A stretch of 64,000 bases of DNA from Larus michahellis (lineage: Eukaryota; Chordata; Aves; Charadriiformes; Laridae). The notes beneath the pieces were generated by a model that had not been told where the DNA came from, made no database searches, and saw only the letters and a program-made list of their open reading frames with translations. The DNA is taken from the NCBI RefSeq assembly GCF_964199755.1, contig NC_133898.1, positions 104,460,847-104,524,846 of the forward strand, given 5' to 3'. Numbering within the stretch: position 1 is the stretch's first letter; each line of letters opens with the position of its first letter. The position numbers were made by a program, and so were the translations under genes. Positions 1 to 14,933 of the stretch are shown one piece after another.

Positions 1-3000
1 AAGTAGACAAAAGTCTTCGGAGGCATGCCAATACTTTCTCTTGTTCTTCCCCCGTCGTTTTCCCTGCCGCCACCCAGCGAATGAGCTCGCCTGCTGACGG
101 TGGTCTTCTACAAGGGGGTCTCTAACAACATTCATACAACAGAAAGCAGCATGCCAACCTTCACAGGCCTCTGCAGGCTGGTCCGTTCCACCCAGCCTAT
201 TTGCCTGAAGTTAGTGAGATTTAAACTCCAGGGAGATATCCCAGCAGAGCAGCACCGTGGCTCTGGCGGTGCCCGGCCAGCTTGTACAGCCCAAAAGGAC
301 GATTAATTGACTCAGGCTGGCAGCATTAAGCTGTGACTGAGACCCAAACTAACATCTCTGTGCAGCCCATTGGCCTTACAATACAAAATCAAAAGCTTCT
401 CTGTTTTCACATCCTGTCTCTGACACCAGCCAACAGCTGATGCTTTGGCTAATGATGTTTATACCCAGACCATCTTGCTGAGCATCACCCTTCATGTTGC
501 TAAAATGACAATCTACTGCGCGGTACGTATGTGTACAGTTACAGACAGTGTAAGAAACTCTCTGGGTACTGCTATAATACGCGTGATTTCAAGCTGGCAT
601 TTATTGCAAATTATCAGTTTCCATTTTTTTCACCCTCAAGGATAGTTTTGATCGTGCCTTTAGAGTCGTCTTCCTGGATCTCTCAATTCACCTCTCACCT
701 CAAGCTGTCGGCTGGAGTGTAAACTCTGCAAGAAGGACTGGTTTTGCAGCTTTGTGTGTATTTTTAGTGTTTCAAAATTCCCTAGTTTTAGAATACTTTG
801 TTGGTCAGGCTACTTTACTCCGCAAATCTATAAATAGAGACAAAAACTTTTTAGGTCTCTCAAATGTTCTTATCAGGAAAAAAAAATATGTATTACTATA
901 TAAATAGTAAAAACCTAGTTCATTCTTTTTCTAATTATAGAGCCATTTTCCACAAGCAAAGCAATGGAAATACTTGTCTGAAGGAAACTTATGTTTTTGC
1001 TTCTGGGGGTTATTGGCTTTTGATTCAAATTCAGCTTCTACCATTTGGTTCATTTTCCTGGTTTGCCTCACGAGAGGAATTCTCCCTTTGTTTGCAACCT
1101 GCTGTCCGGCTGAATATGTGAAAAATGTGAAGATGGGGAGTTTTATGGGATCCCTAACACACTGTATTTTTGACAGGAACTTTTCTTCACGAATGTAGAT
1201 TTAATTCCTTCATTTTTTTTCTTATATCTGTTTTTTTTTTAAGTTCGTGCCTTCACTCTGTATCGACTTGCCTTATTCTGCTGTGGTTCCTGTGGAAGCT
1301 GAAAAATCTCCAGCATTACAAAAACTAAATGCTGTAGCTTTCAGATGCTAAGTGCAGATGCAAGTCCTCTAACTACTCCTCAAGCAATCCAAAATGGTTG
1401 TGGTTAACTTCTGTTATTTATATTGTCTCTATTCAAAGATGCTAAGGGGAATCCTGCCCTGCCCTGCCCTGGGTACGCTGTAGTTGTTCCATGCAGCTTC
1501 CAACAAGGTGTTGGTTCGTCTACGTGGATGTCACAGCTGGTGGGCAATCCAACCTTCCTGTCAGAAGCAACTTCTAAGCACAAATTTACTGGTCATGCAG
1601 ACAAACCTGAGAAATCTGCATCCTTGACAGACTTTGCCACTTTTCTCTTGGCATCTGAAGGACTGAGATAAAAGTGCCAAGACTGAGGGATGCTACACCA
1701 AGAAGAGAGTCTTGTGATGGTGAAGGGTCACCATCCCTGGCTGATGGGAGTGCTGTATCCCCCTCTGCTGGAATCAGACTGTGGCATTGTTGGACCGAGG
1801 ATCTGAAAGAAGTCTACTCTTGGGGTTAAAAAAGAAAAATAGAGCTCAAGAGAAATAAAATCTATACTTACAAATTTCAACAGCTGATTATTACTTATTG
1901 GCCACTACAAAGTCTAGAAAAACACTACCTGTTTAACGCTGCTCTGTGTGCAGTAAATGACCTAATGCTGTGCTACTTCTGCAGTAACTCTGCTGCTGTT
2001 TCTAATGATATTGCACGGGGAATGATTTTCTACCACAGGTGTCACAGATATTCTGCTAAACATTATTTAGATACTAATTACTGGTAAAAACAACGTAGAG
2101 CACTGGGAATGAGGCGAGATGCTTGTAGGAGCTTGGAGATTTTTCTGCCTTAGCTACCTCACTCCAAAGAACAATTCTTTCTTGTAGGAATTTAAAAGTA
2201 AATAACACGAAGCTTGGCTGTCAAGCCAAAAAAATACCTGGAAAGCTTAAAAAAAAAAAAATACGGCCACTAGCTTGTTTGAAGCAGAAAATGCCCTGTC
2301 CTTACTGTTCTTCAGAAAAACTGCAATTCAGGCTGTGCAGCAGGGTGAGTTGTGGAAACGACTAACTGCTATGAATGAATATGAAGGGCAGAGAATGGTT
2401 AAAAAATAGACTATGGGGGAAGTGGACAATGTAGCTGGTGTCTCAAAGCCTCTCACGAGGCTGAAGGTCAAGAGCTGTAAAGAAGCCCAGTCAGTAAAGT
2501 AGGTTAGCTTGACAGAAGCATCCATAGATGGTAATGAAAGGAAGCAATTAGACCAGCTTCTCCCATGGTATGCTGGTGTGTTTTCCAAGAACAACGAAGA
2601 ATTTGGATGAGAGGATTGAGTGCAATACTGCTCTGTGCTAAACCACTGACTGCTCCTGGGAAGCGGCACTTGTGCTGGCTGCCCTACCACCAAGGAGCTG
2701 GGTAGAAATGTTAAATTCCAGGCTGGGGAATGGCCTGACTGTGCATCCTACGGTGCTGTTGGCATCCTTGCTTATCTAGGCAGTTCTGTGTTCATGGGTG
2801 GTTTCAGTTTTTGCTATTGATACACTTACTGCCTTTGCAGGAGCTTGTTAGCACAGGTACAGCGGCACCACCAGCAGCTCTCAGGATCTCTTTTGGCCCA
2901 GAAGTGGATCAGCTATCTGCATGTTGTGCCTGCACAAGATACCAACCCCTAAGTGGGCTGAGGGCCAGAGCTTCCCAGGCATTGCTTCCCACCCCTGGGG

Positions 3001-5474
3001 GAGAATGGCTGGAAGCCCGCTGAGGTGTGCACCGAACCCTCTCCTCCACAGGCAGTGCTCATCACCCTGTCCATACCTTGGCTGCTGCCTGCAGAGCCAG
3101 GGGTTGTCCCATTAACACAGTTCCAGCACTCTGGGGGCACTGCCAGACTTGTGCGGGCCACACACACCCCTACGTGCTGCTGGAGGAGTCGGCTCCAGCT
3201 CGGGGCTGGCTGTGCTGAGCCCTGCCAGCTCCCCAAGACATTTTGGTGTCTACGCAACACATTCCTTTTCCCTCTTCCTTCTACCCAGACATACACTTTT
3301 CATTCTTCTGAGAAGCTCCTCTTTTCCTTGGAAGAAACTTATTTTAATTATGTAAAATCTCAGAGGAGACTTGATGTTACATGCTGACTACATGAAGTTT
3401 AATCTCCAGCCTGTTCAACATAGATACTCGCCTCTCTGTGTGGTAAGCACCCCAAATTCAATTTGAAGGAAAAAGATTTTCTTTCTTCTTTTATTTTTTT
3501 TTCCTTTGCTTGCTCGGTTTTGTTTTCGTTTGTTAATTTTGTTAACTCATTAGGTTCTGTTAGGTTCAGTTAAGAATTTAAACACTGGTCCTTGTGTCAA
3601 CCTCCGGATGACTGCAAGTCTCCTGACTTAGGTGCAAGACCTAGGTGGGTTCCCCACTGTCCACTCCCCGCAGGCTAACCTCTGTTCTGATTTTGGAAGA
3701 TCTTTGTATCTTTTGCATGAACTTCATGTAATTTCTCTAAAATGGGGAAGAAACAGCTAATGTTAGGAGAAAAGATTGTAAAGCTTGTAACTGAGCCAGT
3801 TTCTAAATCTGGAGTGCAAAGGTATGCAACCATTTAAAAGCAGAAATCTAACTCGCTCCTGGAGTACGCTGGTACAAGCCAGTTGTTAGAGAGTGTTGAT
3901 GTTAACGGTGTGACTAATGCAGGTACGTGCTTCTCCCTCCCACAAGGACCTTTTCCTGGTGTTCGTTAACCCACCTGTTTGTGGCTTCTAATTCTAAATG
4001 AGTCAATTCTAAACATTGACTCAGGCTCCTCATTAATCTCCACTTAGAAATGTGACCAAGAACAGAAAGACCATAAATGGGGACAAGACCAGAAAGAATG
4101 TAGTAGAGATATTGAAGAAACCAAGAAGAAAAGAGACACATGGTGAATGAGACAATAGAGAAGCTTACGCTTTTGGTGCAAAATCTCAAAAAATTTGGCT
4201 GGCAGGTGGAAGGAGTTCAAGTGAGAGAGCTGCCTTTTCACAAAGGAAAATGAAGATACTTTAGGAAATGAAATGTAGGTGATTTTCTGAGTGTTGCATA
4301 GTTAGTCGCAGGAGATATGTTTGATGGCCTATGTATTGCGAGGAAGAGCAGGTTGGTTATTAGGTATTGCTATGCAGATTCTGCCCACTAAGAGGAAAAT
4401 TTTGGAGATGGGTCAGGAGAAGAAGAAGAGCCAAGAAAGGGAGAAACCTTAAAAGTTTTTATTATAGAGCTTGCCAGGTTGAGACAAACATGCAGTCCTG
4501 GGGGGATGATGACGCCAGATTGTATGAATCAGATACTGCCCTGAGAAAAAATTTGGTAGGCAATCATAAATGAAGCTTAAAAGGTGCAATTGGATACTAA
4601 ATTTAATGCCAAACTGGAACAAAGAGAAGAACTGCAAGCTCTGGAGGACTTTTTGCATATCTTGGTATGGAAGAAAGGTAACTGAGATGTTAGTCAGTGA
4701 AGACTTTTTGTGGATCCTGCCACAGAGTCCACTAGATAATTAGGCAGAGCAAATAATTATTCAGTCCTAAACCAAGCATTATACTATTTTCTTCCATTAC
4801 AGTTATAGTGGCAGTTGTTTCATAATCTTAAGGTTTTCCTCACAAAGTTAGGAAACTTAAGATATCTGTCCCAACACACACTTGTGTGTGTATAAATAAT
4901 TTTATTTGTATTTCTTCACTCTTAGTTTTTCCATTGGTATAATTTTTAACAATGGATCAAGAAGTAATGTAGTCGTGAAGAAGTAATTTTAGTTTTAAAA
5001 AAAAACCCCAACAACAAAACCCCCAAAAAGTGCTGTAATGGCAACAGAAATAACCACTCATGGTTGCCAGTCATGATGTATTGAAAAAGTTATGCTAGAG
5101 CATTACGCATATCACTCTGAGTCAACTTAAATTTGCTGTCAAGTCTGTATCATCTAGTAAGAGATAACACCTCTTCTCCCAAGTCTACACTGGCATCTGG
5201 CCTGGTTTGCTACACGGACCCATCAGACTCCTGCCTTGGGAGTCTGTGCTACACTCCTCAACTGTCTTGGTAACATCCCAAGTTGTATTTTTCCCTGGTG
5301 AAAGCCTGGAGGATGGGGGGTGGGGAGAGGGGGAAGTTTAAAACTACAAGTCCAGCACTGAGATGTAATGTCAGGAGTACTGTATAATGAGGTCTTTTGA
5401 AGTAACTATCATAGTATTTAACATATTGGTGAAGTTTCAGATGTGATTCTGTGGACACTGCACTTTCAAGAAAG
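1..5474. other. Non-coding stretch, no gene seen
   Basis: I see no exon with convincing splice sites and protein-like content on either strand. Open frames here are short, and none resembles a family I recognise. The stretch contains ordinary homopolymer runs, for example A-runs near 2250 and 5000 and a T-rich block near 3490, and no clear transposon ends. Confidence 0.6.
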
Positions 5475-5790
5475 ATGTGGACCAGTTGGACAGAGTCCAG
5501 AAGCAAGCAAAAAGAATGACAGAGGTTTAAAAAACCATGGCCTATGAGTTGAAGGCACTGGCGTTGTTTAGTCTAGAGAAAAGAAGACTGAGGGGCGGCG
5601 CGATAACAGTGTTTGTTAAAATATTTTAAAGGATGCTCCAAGGAGGAAGGGAATAAATTATTTGTTCCAGTGGGGAAAGCGCAAGAAGCAATGGTCGTGC
5701 ATAGCAGCAAGGGAGATTTCTGTTACGCTTTGAGGAAAAATGAACTTTTCTAATAGTATGGATAGCCAAGTACTGGAGGTTCTTGTAAGC
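5475..5790 (+). repeat. Old, diverged CR1 LINE 3' fragment
   Basis: The order of landmarks follows the 3' part of CR1 ORF2: 'ggacagagtccagaagcaagc', then 'tatgagttgaaggcactggcgttgtttagtctagaga' (family pattern: tatgagg..aggctgaggga..tg.gtttagcctggaga), then 'agaagactgaggggcggcgcgataac' (family: gaggctgaggggagacctcat). The copy has many substitutions and indels and ends before the canonical tail. The edges are approximate. Confidence 0.75.
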
Positions 5791-7772
5791 AGAAGTAGGA
5801 GGTGGTAGGAGCTCATTATTAGAATTCTGTAAAACAAATGTCTATACATACATACTATGTATATAAAAATACAAAAATCCCAAGTTTGACTGGAAAGATT
5901 TAGTTTAGTGATGAGCTGTGGTGAGCTGCGTAATCTCTTACGGACACTTGAGGATGACTGTTCTTCCACCATAGCATGAACAGAGCTAATGAGGAAAAGG
6001 CAGAAGCTGTTGCTTGTCCCACGTAGGTGGTTTGAGTCACTCAGGGAGCAACACCTGGATTTTGGTAATGCAGAAGAGGGGCTCTAGGGCTTCGCAAAAG
6101 GAGGCACCTACAGGCAGGCCTTGGGTTGCAGGTAGGCATCAGTTCTGTGGGTGCTGCTGGTCAGATGTTGCTGTTCAAGATAGAAATGACCTTGCTCTGA
6201 AGCTTTCAAGGTGGTTTCTGGACTCCAGCTTCTTTCTCTTTTCTTCTCTTCTCCAAGTGCTTCTTTGTGCTCATGTCAGGGCACCTGAGTCCTGTGAACT
6301 GAAGGACCCTGTCCTAATTATGCGTATTTGCCTGCCTGCCTGCCTTTTGGCTTTCATTGACATCCCTTGGGCAGCAAAGAGCACTTGGGCCACCTCCACC
6401 CCTTTCCAGGCTCCGGGTCCTCTAATCAGCATTTCATGCCATGGATGTTTCTCTTTAAGCTATATACTTTCTGTGCTTGATGTAGTTTTGCTACTTAGGG
6501 TCTGTTTACAGTCTGGGCAGTCCTGATGTCCCATAGTCCCCAGAATATCTCCTTGTAAATTGCCACTTTCTGCCTTCCTTAAGAATTATCCTGAAATCCA
6601 TATGCATGGGATGGCAGCCAGAGGTTGGTGGAACTGCTTTAAGGTGTGAGCTTATCTGCCTCATTAAATAACCAGGAGAAGCTGGCTGCAACTTTCCTTC
6701 AAAAAGCTCAGTCATACCAACAGCAGATTAGGGTATAAATAATCCATTTGGCAGGGTTAATACAAAAATACCTCTCTGTTGCTCAGCACTTGTTTTTCAT
6801 CCATTTTCTTAGTTACGCTGCCTCACTGCCTCTGGCACCCACTACGCGGTTTCTATTTTGGGAAGCTCCCTGAGTGACTGCTCTCAGGGGACCATAAGGT
6901 TATGGGGCTTTCTTTTAAAACTAAAATTTGTTCCTGTGCCCGTGGCGTGGTAAATGAACAGAGATCCCATTCACCAGCTGCACTTTGAAGTCGCACACGT
7001 CTGATAAAGCAGGCCTAAGCAGCTAAGACTATATGCCACATAAGGTAGGTGCATCAGCAGCTCCTCTCCTTCCTCGCAAGTGCCTTCTAGCTGTCTGAGA
7101 ACCTCAGTCTCTAAATCTCCCCCTGAGGTTGTGTGTGCTCCCTGGAGTTTTGTTGCCTAAGCCTCAGGGATCAGTACAAATTTAAGGAATGACGCTTTCC
7201 TTCTTTTCTTCCCTCCGGGTCCTGAGAGCCCGCCCTGGCCATCTGGCCGCATGCCTCATGGCTTTTAGCCCCAGTAAGGGGCCGAGACAAAGGAGCCATT
7301 CTGCAGTTCAGACTGTGAGCCCACACAAAAGCCGTTAGATAGGCATCTCTATCTCCCTCCCTCCTGGAGACCCGGGCCATCGTTTAGCACATGAGCCCCC
7401 CTCGGAGCTGGCATTGTGTCCTGCTTCTCCCCTCTCCATTCTGCAGGGCCTCTGGCTTCTTGGTTTCCTGCGCATACCCGTGTTATTTGTCCCAGCTGCA
7501 AGGTGCCTCCCTCCCAGCCATCATTCACTCCCTCCCTTGGCAAGCTGCTCTTCTGGTCCCCAGCTACAGCTTTTGCCACTGCTGTGTATAATTCAGGAAA
7601 TGGAGCCCAGGGCAGGAAGGTGCTGCCCTACCAGGGCAGGAGCCCTGGCTGCCTCCCAGACCACGCTGTCCTTGGGCTTAATCGCTCACTGCAGAAAAAG
7701 AGGATAACCTACCCGTGTGCTACCTTTGATAATATTTCTTGGTTTGTTTTCTACAACCACAGTTACAACACA
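5791..7772. other. Non-coding stretch, no gene seen
   Basis: No recognisable coding or repeat signal was found on either strand. A mildly GC-richer block at 7.2-7.7 kb gives several overlapping short frames on both strands, typical of chance ORFs. Confidence 0.55.
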
Positions 7773-7831
7773 TGGTGGGAGAGTTGGAACTAGATGATCT
7801 GTGAGGTCCCTTCCAACCTAAACCATTCTAC
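7773..7831 (+). repeat. CR1 LINE 3' tail, isolated
   Basis: The sequence 'gagttggaactagatgatct' followed by 'gtgaggtcccttccaaccta' is the characteristic terminal segment of CR1. Only the last 60 or so bases are present, as expected from 5'-truncated retrotransposition. Confidence 0.85.
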
Positions 7832-10800
7832 AGCAATAGTTATGTCTAAGAGTCTAAGACAGACTTTTAACAGATATTCGGTGTTCATGCTGGAAAATCC
7901 CAGGTAGAAATACAGGTAAGTCTGTGATGTCAAGCGATCGTATACAATAGCTAATGCGTTTAGACTTTGTTTTATGTTTTCTGGGCCTACCAGACTTGCT
8001 GTGTGCTCCCAGGTGAACTTTACATTCCATACACACTTAATGTGCTACATCCCAGGTCAGAGCTGTTGCTCCAAGCGAGCTGCGTGCTGCCCTGGGAAAA
8101 ATATTGGACTAAAAATGAGGCATATAAAGGGAAAACGATGAGTCGGTTGCAGAGGCTGGGGCAAGGAGCTGTGAGAAGAGTAAAGGGCATTACCTTGTTT
8201 GCCCATATTTTTTGCATTGGAGGTAATCTAGGGGTCTAAGGTGGGGAAGGTGTTGAGGAACCAGACCAGACAATAGCCAAGACAAGGGACACCTCAATAT
8301 GCAATAGCCAGGTGTCCAGCTGTGAAGAAACTTTGTGTTGAGTCTCATCCTGGTGGTATAAACCGTTTGTGTTTTGTCAAAGGTGAGAGGGAGCTACTGA
8401 CCCTTCAGTGGGCCAGAGTAAAGCAGGCAGAGCTGGGCCGGTGGAAGCTAAGAGGAGCCTCGCAGGAAAAGCTGGAGGGAATGTGCTGTGAGCAGGACAG
8501 GCGTTTCCCCCAGGCCCAGTGGGAACCTGGAAAGGAAAGACCAGCTGGAGTGTTTGCATGGCTGTCTCTTGGATAACCTTGGCGAGACAGTTCAGTCCCT
8601 GGGAGCCGGCTCCGTGAGATGTTTTTTAGCAGCTGTGAACCTGGTTATTGTGTGCACCGGACCACTCCTTCTCTTTGCTCTTTGCTATTGTTTCACTTTT
8701 CCGGCTTTGTTCCTTTCAACATCTCCATCCGATTGGGCTCCATAGCAATTAATACCACTGTAAACAACCACTTAAGACAGGTCCGTATGCTTTGGAAATA
8801 ACATAGATGTTTTCCAGTTGAGAACAACTACATGGGATGAAACTTGTGTGGATTGTCCTTTGCTCTTCAGCAGGCCCTCATGACCTAAACGTTGCACGGC
8901 CCGGGAGAGTTATTCAGTCAGTCCTTGCATACTGTAAATCAGAGCAGTTTTCTTTTGCAAGGTTTCCAGTCTGGTGCCAGCGTTTGCTCTGTGAGCACTG
9001 TTTTTTCTGTAATTACATTTACTACAGCATGTGTCAGTGAAAATAATTTGCCAGAGCCAAGTGTGAACATAAAATAGAATTTATATGTATGTACAGGTAC
9101 TTTGTGCACTGCCAAGATGTTATTGCATACCATTACATCCTAGCTAGGTGGGTATTTATTATAGATAATTCATACAGCTCCAAGAGGAAGTTGGTAATTT
9201 GTTTTATGTTGAAATATCCTGCTTTAGGAGTTTATTAATTTAGGAATTATGCTGCATAAAATTCTGCTTCCCGCCCACCATCAGTGCTTTCCCCTTTCCT
9301 GGTTGAAATCCCACCTCTCACTAAGAGATCTCCTGTCTTTTGTATTTTCACTGAGTCTCCAGAATTTTACCTTCTCTCAAGGATCAGCTGCAAATACTCT
9401 GGAATGGCTGGATGGCAAACCTACAGGAAAGCCCCGGTTGCTTGCTGCATCTCCCGGCTGGAGTCCGTGCTCCTTGCTGTTCAAAGTGCAGTTCTTCGGC
9501 TTCACTGTCTGCAGTCAAGTATTTACAGTATCAGCAGCTGCCAGTATCTTTGTGAGAAACACAGCAAACCCCATTCTGTTTCTGAGAACTGCTACGTTTG
9601 CACAGGCCACCCTGCCCTGAATGTCCAGGGGTATAATTGGGAATAATTTCATTGTGTTTTCCCTACAGCTCATTTTGTCAGGTAGGAAGGGTTCTCCAGT
9701 GCACTCACCGCATTAACTAAGCATTCATTGGTATATACCTGCATCCAGCTGCCTAGTAGCTCTTTGCTTCAGTTGCAATGTAAAACGCTGGATTTTGCCA
9801 GTATTTCCCAGGAAAAATCACCTGCCTGATTCAAATTTCTGACCATAACCTGTGCGTCATTCCCAGTGTGTTCTCCTCAATATTTCAGCCTGAGCTCCTG
9901 ACCTGACTGCTTAAGGCCAACGCCAGAAGCACAACAGTTGTCACTTCTGGGATTCCAGTATCTGTTCCCCTCTCCTGCCAGTGCCGGAGCCGCTCTGCGG
10001 CGCAGGTATCGCCGGCTCGGTGTCAAGTGCGAGCAGATGCCAGAGGCATCGTGCAGCCGCCTCTGCTCCCTTCCCGACTCCAAACCGGTCTGTGGTGCCT
10101 CTTTGTTCTGCTTTCTGCCTTGTTGTCATTATAAAAAAACAGTAGGAAAGCTCATTTCCAGGAGGATGCCGCAAGCATTTGATAAAGAGAGTGAGATTTT
10201 ACAGGCTATAAAACGCATGTGCACTCCTTAGTTAAAGACCTTTCACAGCTCCTGTGATTCAGGCTGAAGACTTTTAGACATTCTGTATTTTATTCTCGGC
10301 AGTCTTTCCGCAGTCAGTCTGTCCCTATGTGGAAGGTTATTATCCATAGCTTTTCATGAAATATCAGCGTAAAATTCATATATTTGATATTCTACTAAAG
10401 AGATTTATACAAAATCCATTGACAGATGGATTAAGATATTTTTCTTTTTCAAATTTGGTTTCCAGCTTAGGACACAGTTGCCAAACTATTCCATTAGTAC
10501 TGCTGACTCCCCTTTGTATTAAACTAAAAGCTGAGATAACGTGTGCTCATAGCAAATGAATGATGCAAGATGATCAGTATGCCAATACAGCTGTGCTGGA
10601 GAGACGCAGTTGGATTTAAATCACTGGTAAATTTACATAAGCTTTCCAGAGAACGGACTAGCTGGCTTCGTGGCAGACCATTAGTACCCTCCTCCTTTTG
10701 ATACGGATGTCGTTAGCTCTGGGAAGAATGGGAGCACCACGGAGTTATTTATACAGGAAGCATTGTTTGTTTTAAGGCACGATCTCTGATGTGAAAAATA

Positions 10801-13800
10801 GTCTCGAATATTCTAAAAACTTACTTTTAACTAAAATAAACAAATATGTAAGGTCTTGTATGCCAAACAAAGAAGTATTGAACTCTTCCAAGATTTTTAT
10901 GAAGACGTTTTTTGAGACAACTGAGTGATGAGGACATTAAATGGGGAATATCTTTAGTAAATATTTTGCTGCCCTCCACTGGACCAGCAAGAGAAAATCC
11001 CCTGCTAACACGAGTGCCTCTGAGGCCCTTTTACTTCAAAGGTTATTCAAGGCTCTCTGTTCTATCTGAAGTGAAAATTAGATGGTTTCGGTTTTAACAG
11101 GAAAAAACGTAAAAGCTCCGCCTGGCAGACCAGCGACCCAGCTGCTACACGGGAAGGTTCAAACCTGGAGCTGTTACAAGTTCAGGCTATGGAGGGATTT
11201 ACTCTTTCTACCGCAAACAGAAGTGGGGTTTTATAAATCGATACCTGGGAATAAGAAAGATTTTCTCCTTTCTCTACTCCTGTAATATTTTGATCTATGA
11301 ATATGAGGAAGCTGCAAGAATCTATGCTTGGGGGTGGGTTTTGTGCTCAGTTATTGTAAATAACTTTTGAGTTTTATACCAATGACGACATGTTGACCTT
11401 GCCATTTATTCATTAGTAACTTTGTACCAGTTGTAGTCCTTGGCAGAGGACTAATGTCAGTATTTTATCTAGAAATGTTTGCTATTAAAATATTTTCTAG
11501 TTTGAATAACATTTGAGAGGATACCCTTGAAGAACCACTTTATCAAAATAGGAGACTAAGGCAGTCACTGAGGCTGAAGGGGAAAAATTCCATGTGAAAG
11601 TGGAGAAAGGACAGCTGTTGAAGGGATGAATATTTGCAAAGAAATGAAAGCAGCAGCAGACTAGCATGGAAACCGGGATCAGAATTTGTGAGGGTCACTA
11701 AGACCCTCTAAGAAGAGATATTCACAGTATATCTACAGCTGTGAATTTTCCTGTGTAAGGAAGACTTTTGATGACCATAGGGCTGATTCATGGTTCTGAT
11801 GGTGCAGAGGACTTCCTTAGGAACTCGTTATGTTTCCATCTTTATAATGCAGAGCACTGGTACAGCTGAACCACTGCTGCAAGGGACGGTTGTTGTGTTT
11901 GGCTATGAATATTTTTACCGCTGGTTTTGTTCTGACATTTTAGTATGAAACAGAGGAAGTGGCAGCAAGAATGAGAAACATTAATCTGTTTGTTTTCAGT
12001 CCAAGAAACTAGGCGTGATTCTTATCAGACAATAAAAATGAACCACATGATAACCAAAGCCTGCAACTTGGTGGCAGCTATTTGTGTGTGGATGGCCCGT
12101 GTTTTTTTCAAATGTTCATGTAATTTGCGATTGCTGTCTGGGTTATTAGGGCTGGAAGGGTTACTACAGAACAGGTTTCAGCTGAAGTTTTAGTTTGAAG
12201 GCTTCTTAATGGCTACCACGCTGGATTTATTTTATCCCAGTTGATAGGCACGCCACTACTCTCATAGTTCAGCTTTTTACCTCGTTACTTCTCCAAATGC
12301 TGTCTTTCACTATTGCTAACTTTTTGTAAGGAGTTCTCCCTGAGATACCAAGAAATCTATTGAAAATGTGCTGTACTCACTCCTGCAATGAAGGTTTCAT
12401 GAAATCTAAAGCAAGCTTAGACATGCAGACTGAAGCTGAACTCTTTTCTGATAATTTAAGGAGGAACAGAAGAGATCTCTATTTTTTTATTAGAGAGTGA
12501 CAGGAGATAAATAACAGTCCTCAAACCTACCAATGAATACACTAGTCTGGAAAAAAATATTGGTTTTGTAGTGTTTTAAGTCAAGAAATTAACAAAAGTC
12601 ACATTGCGGTTGTGCAAATGCCAAGGTTACAATATGCAGGCAAGCCTCCAAGCTTGTAAATAAGGACTCTCAATGTGGCATCAATTTTTTTAAAACATAA
12701 TAATTCTCTGTTTCCTCTCATGATTTTATGCTTTGATGTAGGTGGTACATGATAGAAGTTCACTAACGCTAGATTTACTTAGGGTAGGAGGGAAATTTCT
12801 GCTCTGGATGTGAGTGAGGAGCTTCTTATGTATTACACGGTCAAATGCCATCGCTTCTCATGGGAGGAGTGTGCAGCTGTCACAGAAAGAACAGGCTTGG
12901 ATGTCGCACGCTGAAGTACCTGGTCTACCAGGAAGAATAAGTATGGATTAAAAGGAATTTTTCAGCGTTTTGTCTTGATGGAAGATGGCAGTAATTGCTA
13001 CCACATGTATGCCCTGGAAGTTATTATAGTGTTGAGTGAGGAGATACACCCAGGTACCGGTGAGAGTTATCTGGTCCCCTTGTGTTGCTCCTTGTTACAC
13101 AGCCAGACACAATATGACCCTCAGGGCCACTCAAAACTGACGATCTGGATTACTGGCATCTATTCAGTTTTCACGTATTTTTTTCAAGGACAATTTGGTG
13201 GGGTGGCTGGGACTCCGCAAAAGGACACAAATCGCTTATTTGGGGTCCATTCCAGTGTCACCCATGGAGTCTCCCATTCCTTTGTCCTGACGCCCCAGGG
13301 TAGCCTAAGGAGAACATCACGCTGGGGTCTCCTTAAGGTGGTGTGAGAGGGAGAAATAAATAAATGGTTACTGATGGACTGCTCAGCTATAACATCGATT
13401 GTTTCTTTTTCTGCATGGTATCTCTAGGAGTCTGATATATTTCTCTCGGATTTACCAAGTCCTTGTAAAATATTACACCTTATTACTACGCAGTATCTCA
13501 CAAGGTCCAGCAGAATCTTACACGTATGAATAGAATTGCGTCAAATAAAGAGAATAATGAAGTACTTCCTTATGACTTCTAAGTATCAGCAACAATCTCT
13601 TTTACTATAGTGAATTAAGATTTTTATTAACTCTTGTATTCTGTAGTGATCAGGCAGCCAAAGATTCCATGGTAGCTAGGAGTAGCAGCTAGAAAAGTTT
13701 TGTCAGATTTCAGTTCAACAGATATCCCTTACTGCTGGACTGTGAGTGATGCGCTGAAGTAGTACAAACCCACCCTCAGGTAAAATGAGGAAAAGAAAAT

Positions 13801-14933
13801 CTTATAAGGAAAGCTCAGTAACTGAGAAATCTGGAGCCCCAAGGATGGCTGAGCAGAATTTACCTATTAATTAAAGCTTAATTACACTGCCCTGCCAGTA
13901 AGGTGTCACTTATTTGAAAGTTCTTGGGCAGACGGGAGAGGAGCAATCCAGAAATATCTTTCAGCAATGGTGAGACTTTCCAGACAGCTCCATTTGGCAA
14001 GGGACCTTCCAAGAGGAGCAAAGTAGTAATCTCTAGTAATCCCACACTACTGCAAGAAAGCAGAGTTTGTAGGCACTGCAATGGGCAGGAAAAGGTGCCC
14101 AAAGTAATGGGGGTCTGAAAAAGGTATTTGGTGGGAGGTGTCCTAGTGGGTCTGTTTTCATCTGTAGCTTTTATATATTGCCTTCTGCTAATCCGTGTGT
14201 GCTCTTAGACTTTTTTTGCTTCCCACAGCAGCGTTGCTTCTTACTTTTCAAAGATATTTGTAATGTGGCTTTCCTGCATTGCAAAAGTTTTACCCATCAC
14301 AGGGTATCCAGCCCAGACAGCTATTCTTCCTGGCTGCTGTGAAAGCACAGCTTATGGCTAATGGCGTGAGAGGAATTTTTACATTTACTTTCCCTTTTCT
14401 TTATAACAGTGTGTGGTTTTATTCAGAATAATTGGAAGACAAAAAGGATCAACTGGTTAAACTCCAGTTCATATAAGAATTTTTTTAATGTTGTATTATA
14501 GGAACGTTAGAAGCATATTTTCTTCCCCAAGGTATCAAGTATGAAATGTGCAGGCTGTCTTTTAAGGTAAATATACACATAATTTAACAAAGATGGCTTT
14601 TTAGTAACTATGAAGTGATATAATAAACATTTCTGTATATTAAATACGCAGAGATATAAAAGTAATGGGGATACTAATAGAACATTTTAAGCAAGGTTTT
14701 GAAAGCTGGCTTTGAGAAGTCTTTTGATCTTTATTTTAGGAAGTGATTTCTATGTGTTGTTATTTATTTGAATATCAGTATTTAAAGCACTGTGTTCCAA
14801 ATGCGTATTGTTATTGTTGCTGCAATGGCCTAATAGCACATTAGTGCTGTTATCCTTGTTTTGATAAGCATTTGTGTATGTCAGTACACGCGTTATCTCT
14901 TTACTCCTCTGCCTTTTTTCTGCTTATGGCCAG
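7832..14933. other. Non-coding stretch, no gene seen
   Basis: Seven kilobases of mostly AT-rich sequence. I looked for exons lying upstream of the collagen relic, such as a von Willebrand A domain or a signal peptide, and recognised none. Open frames at 9.25-9.65 kb and 12.97-13.35 kb have no family resemblance that I can identify. Confidence 0.5.

Noticed and set aside
6014..6526. 170-codon + strand open frame
   Set aside because: No recognisable motif, no homologous neighbours, and ordinary AT-balanced DNA. Best read as a chance ORF.
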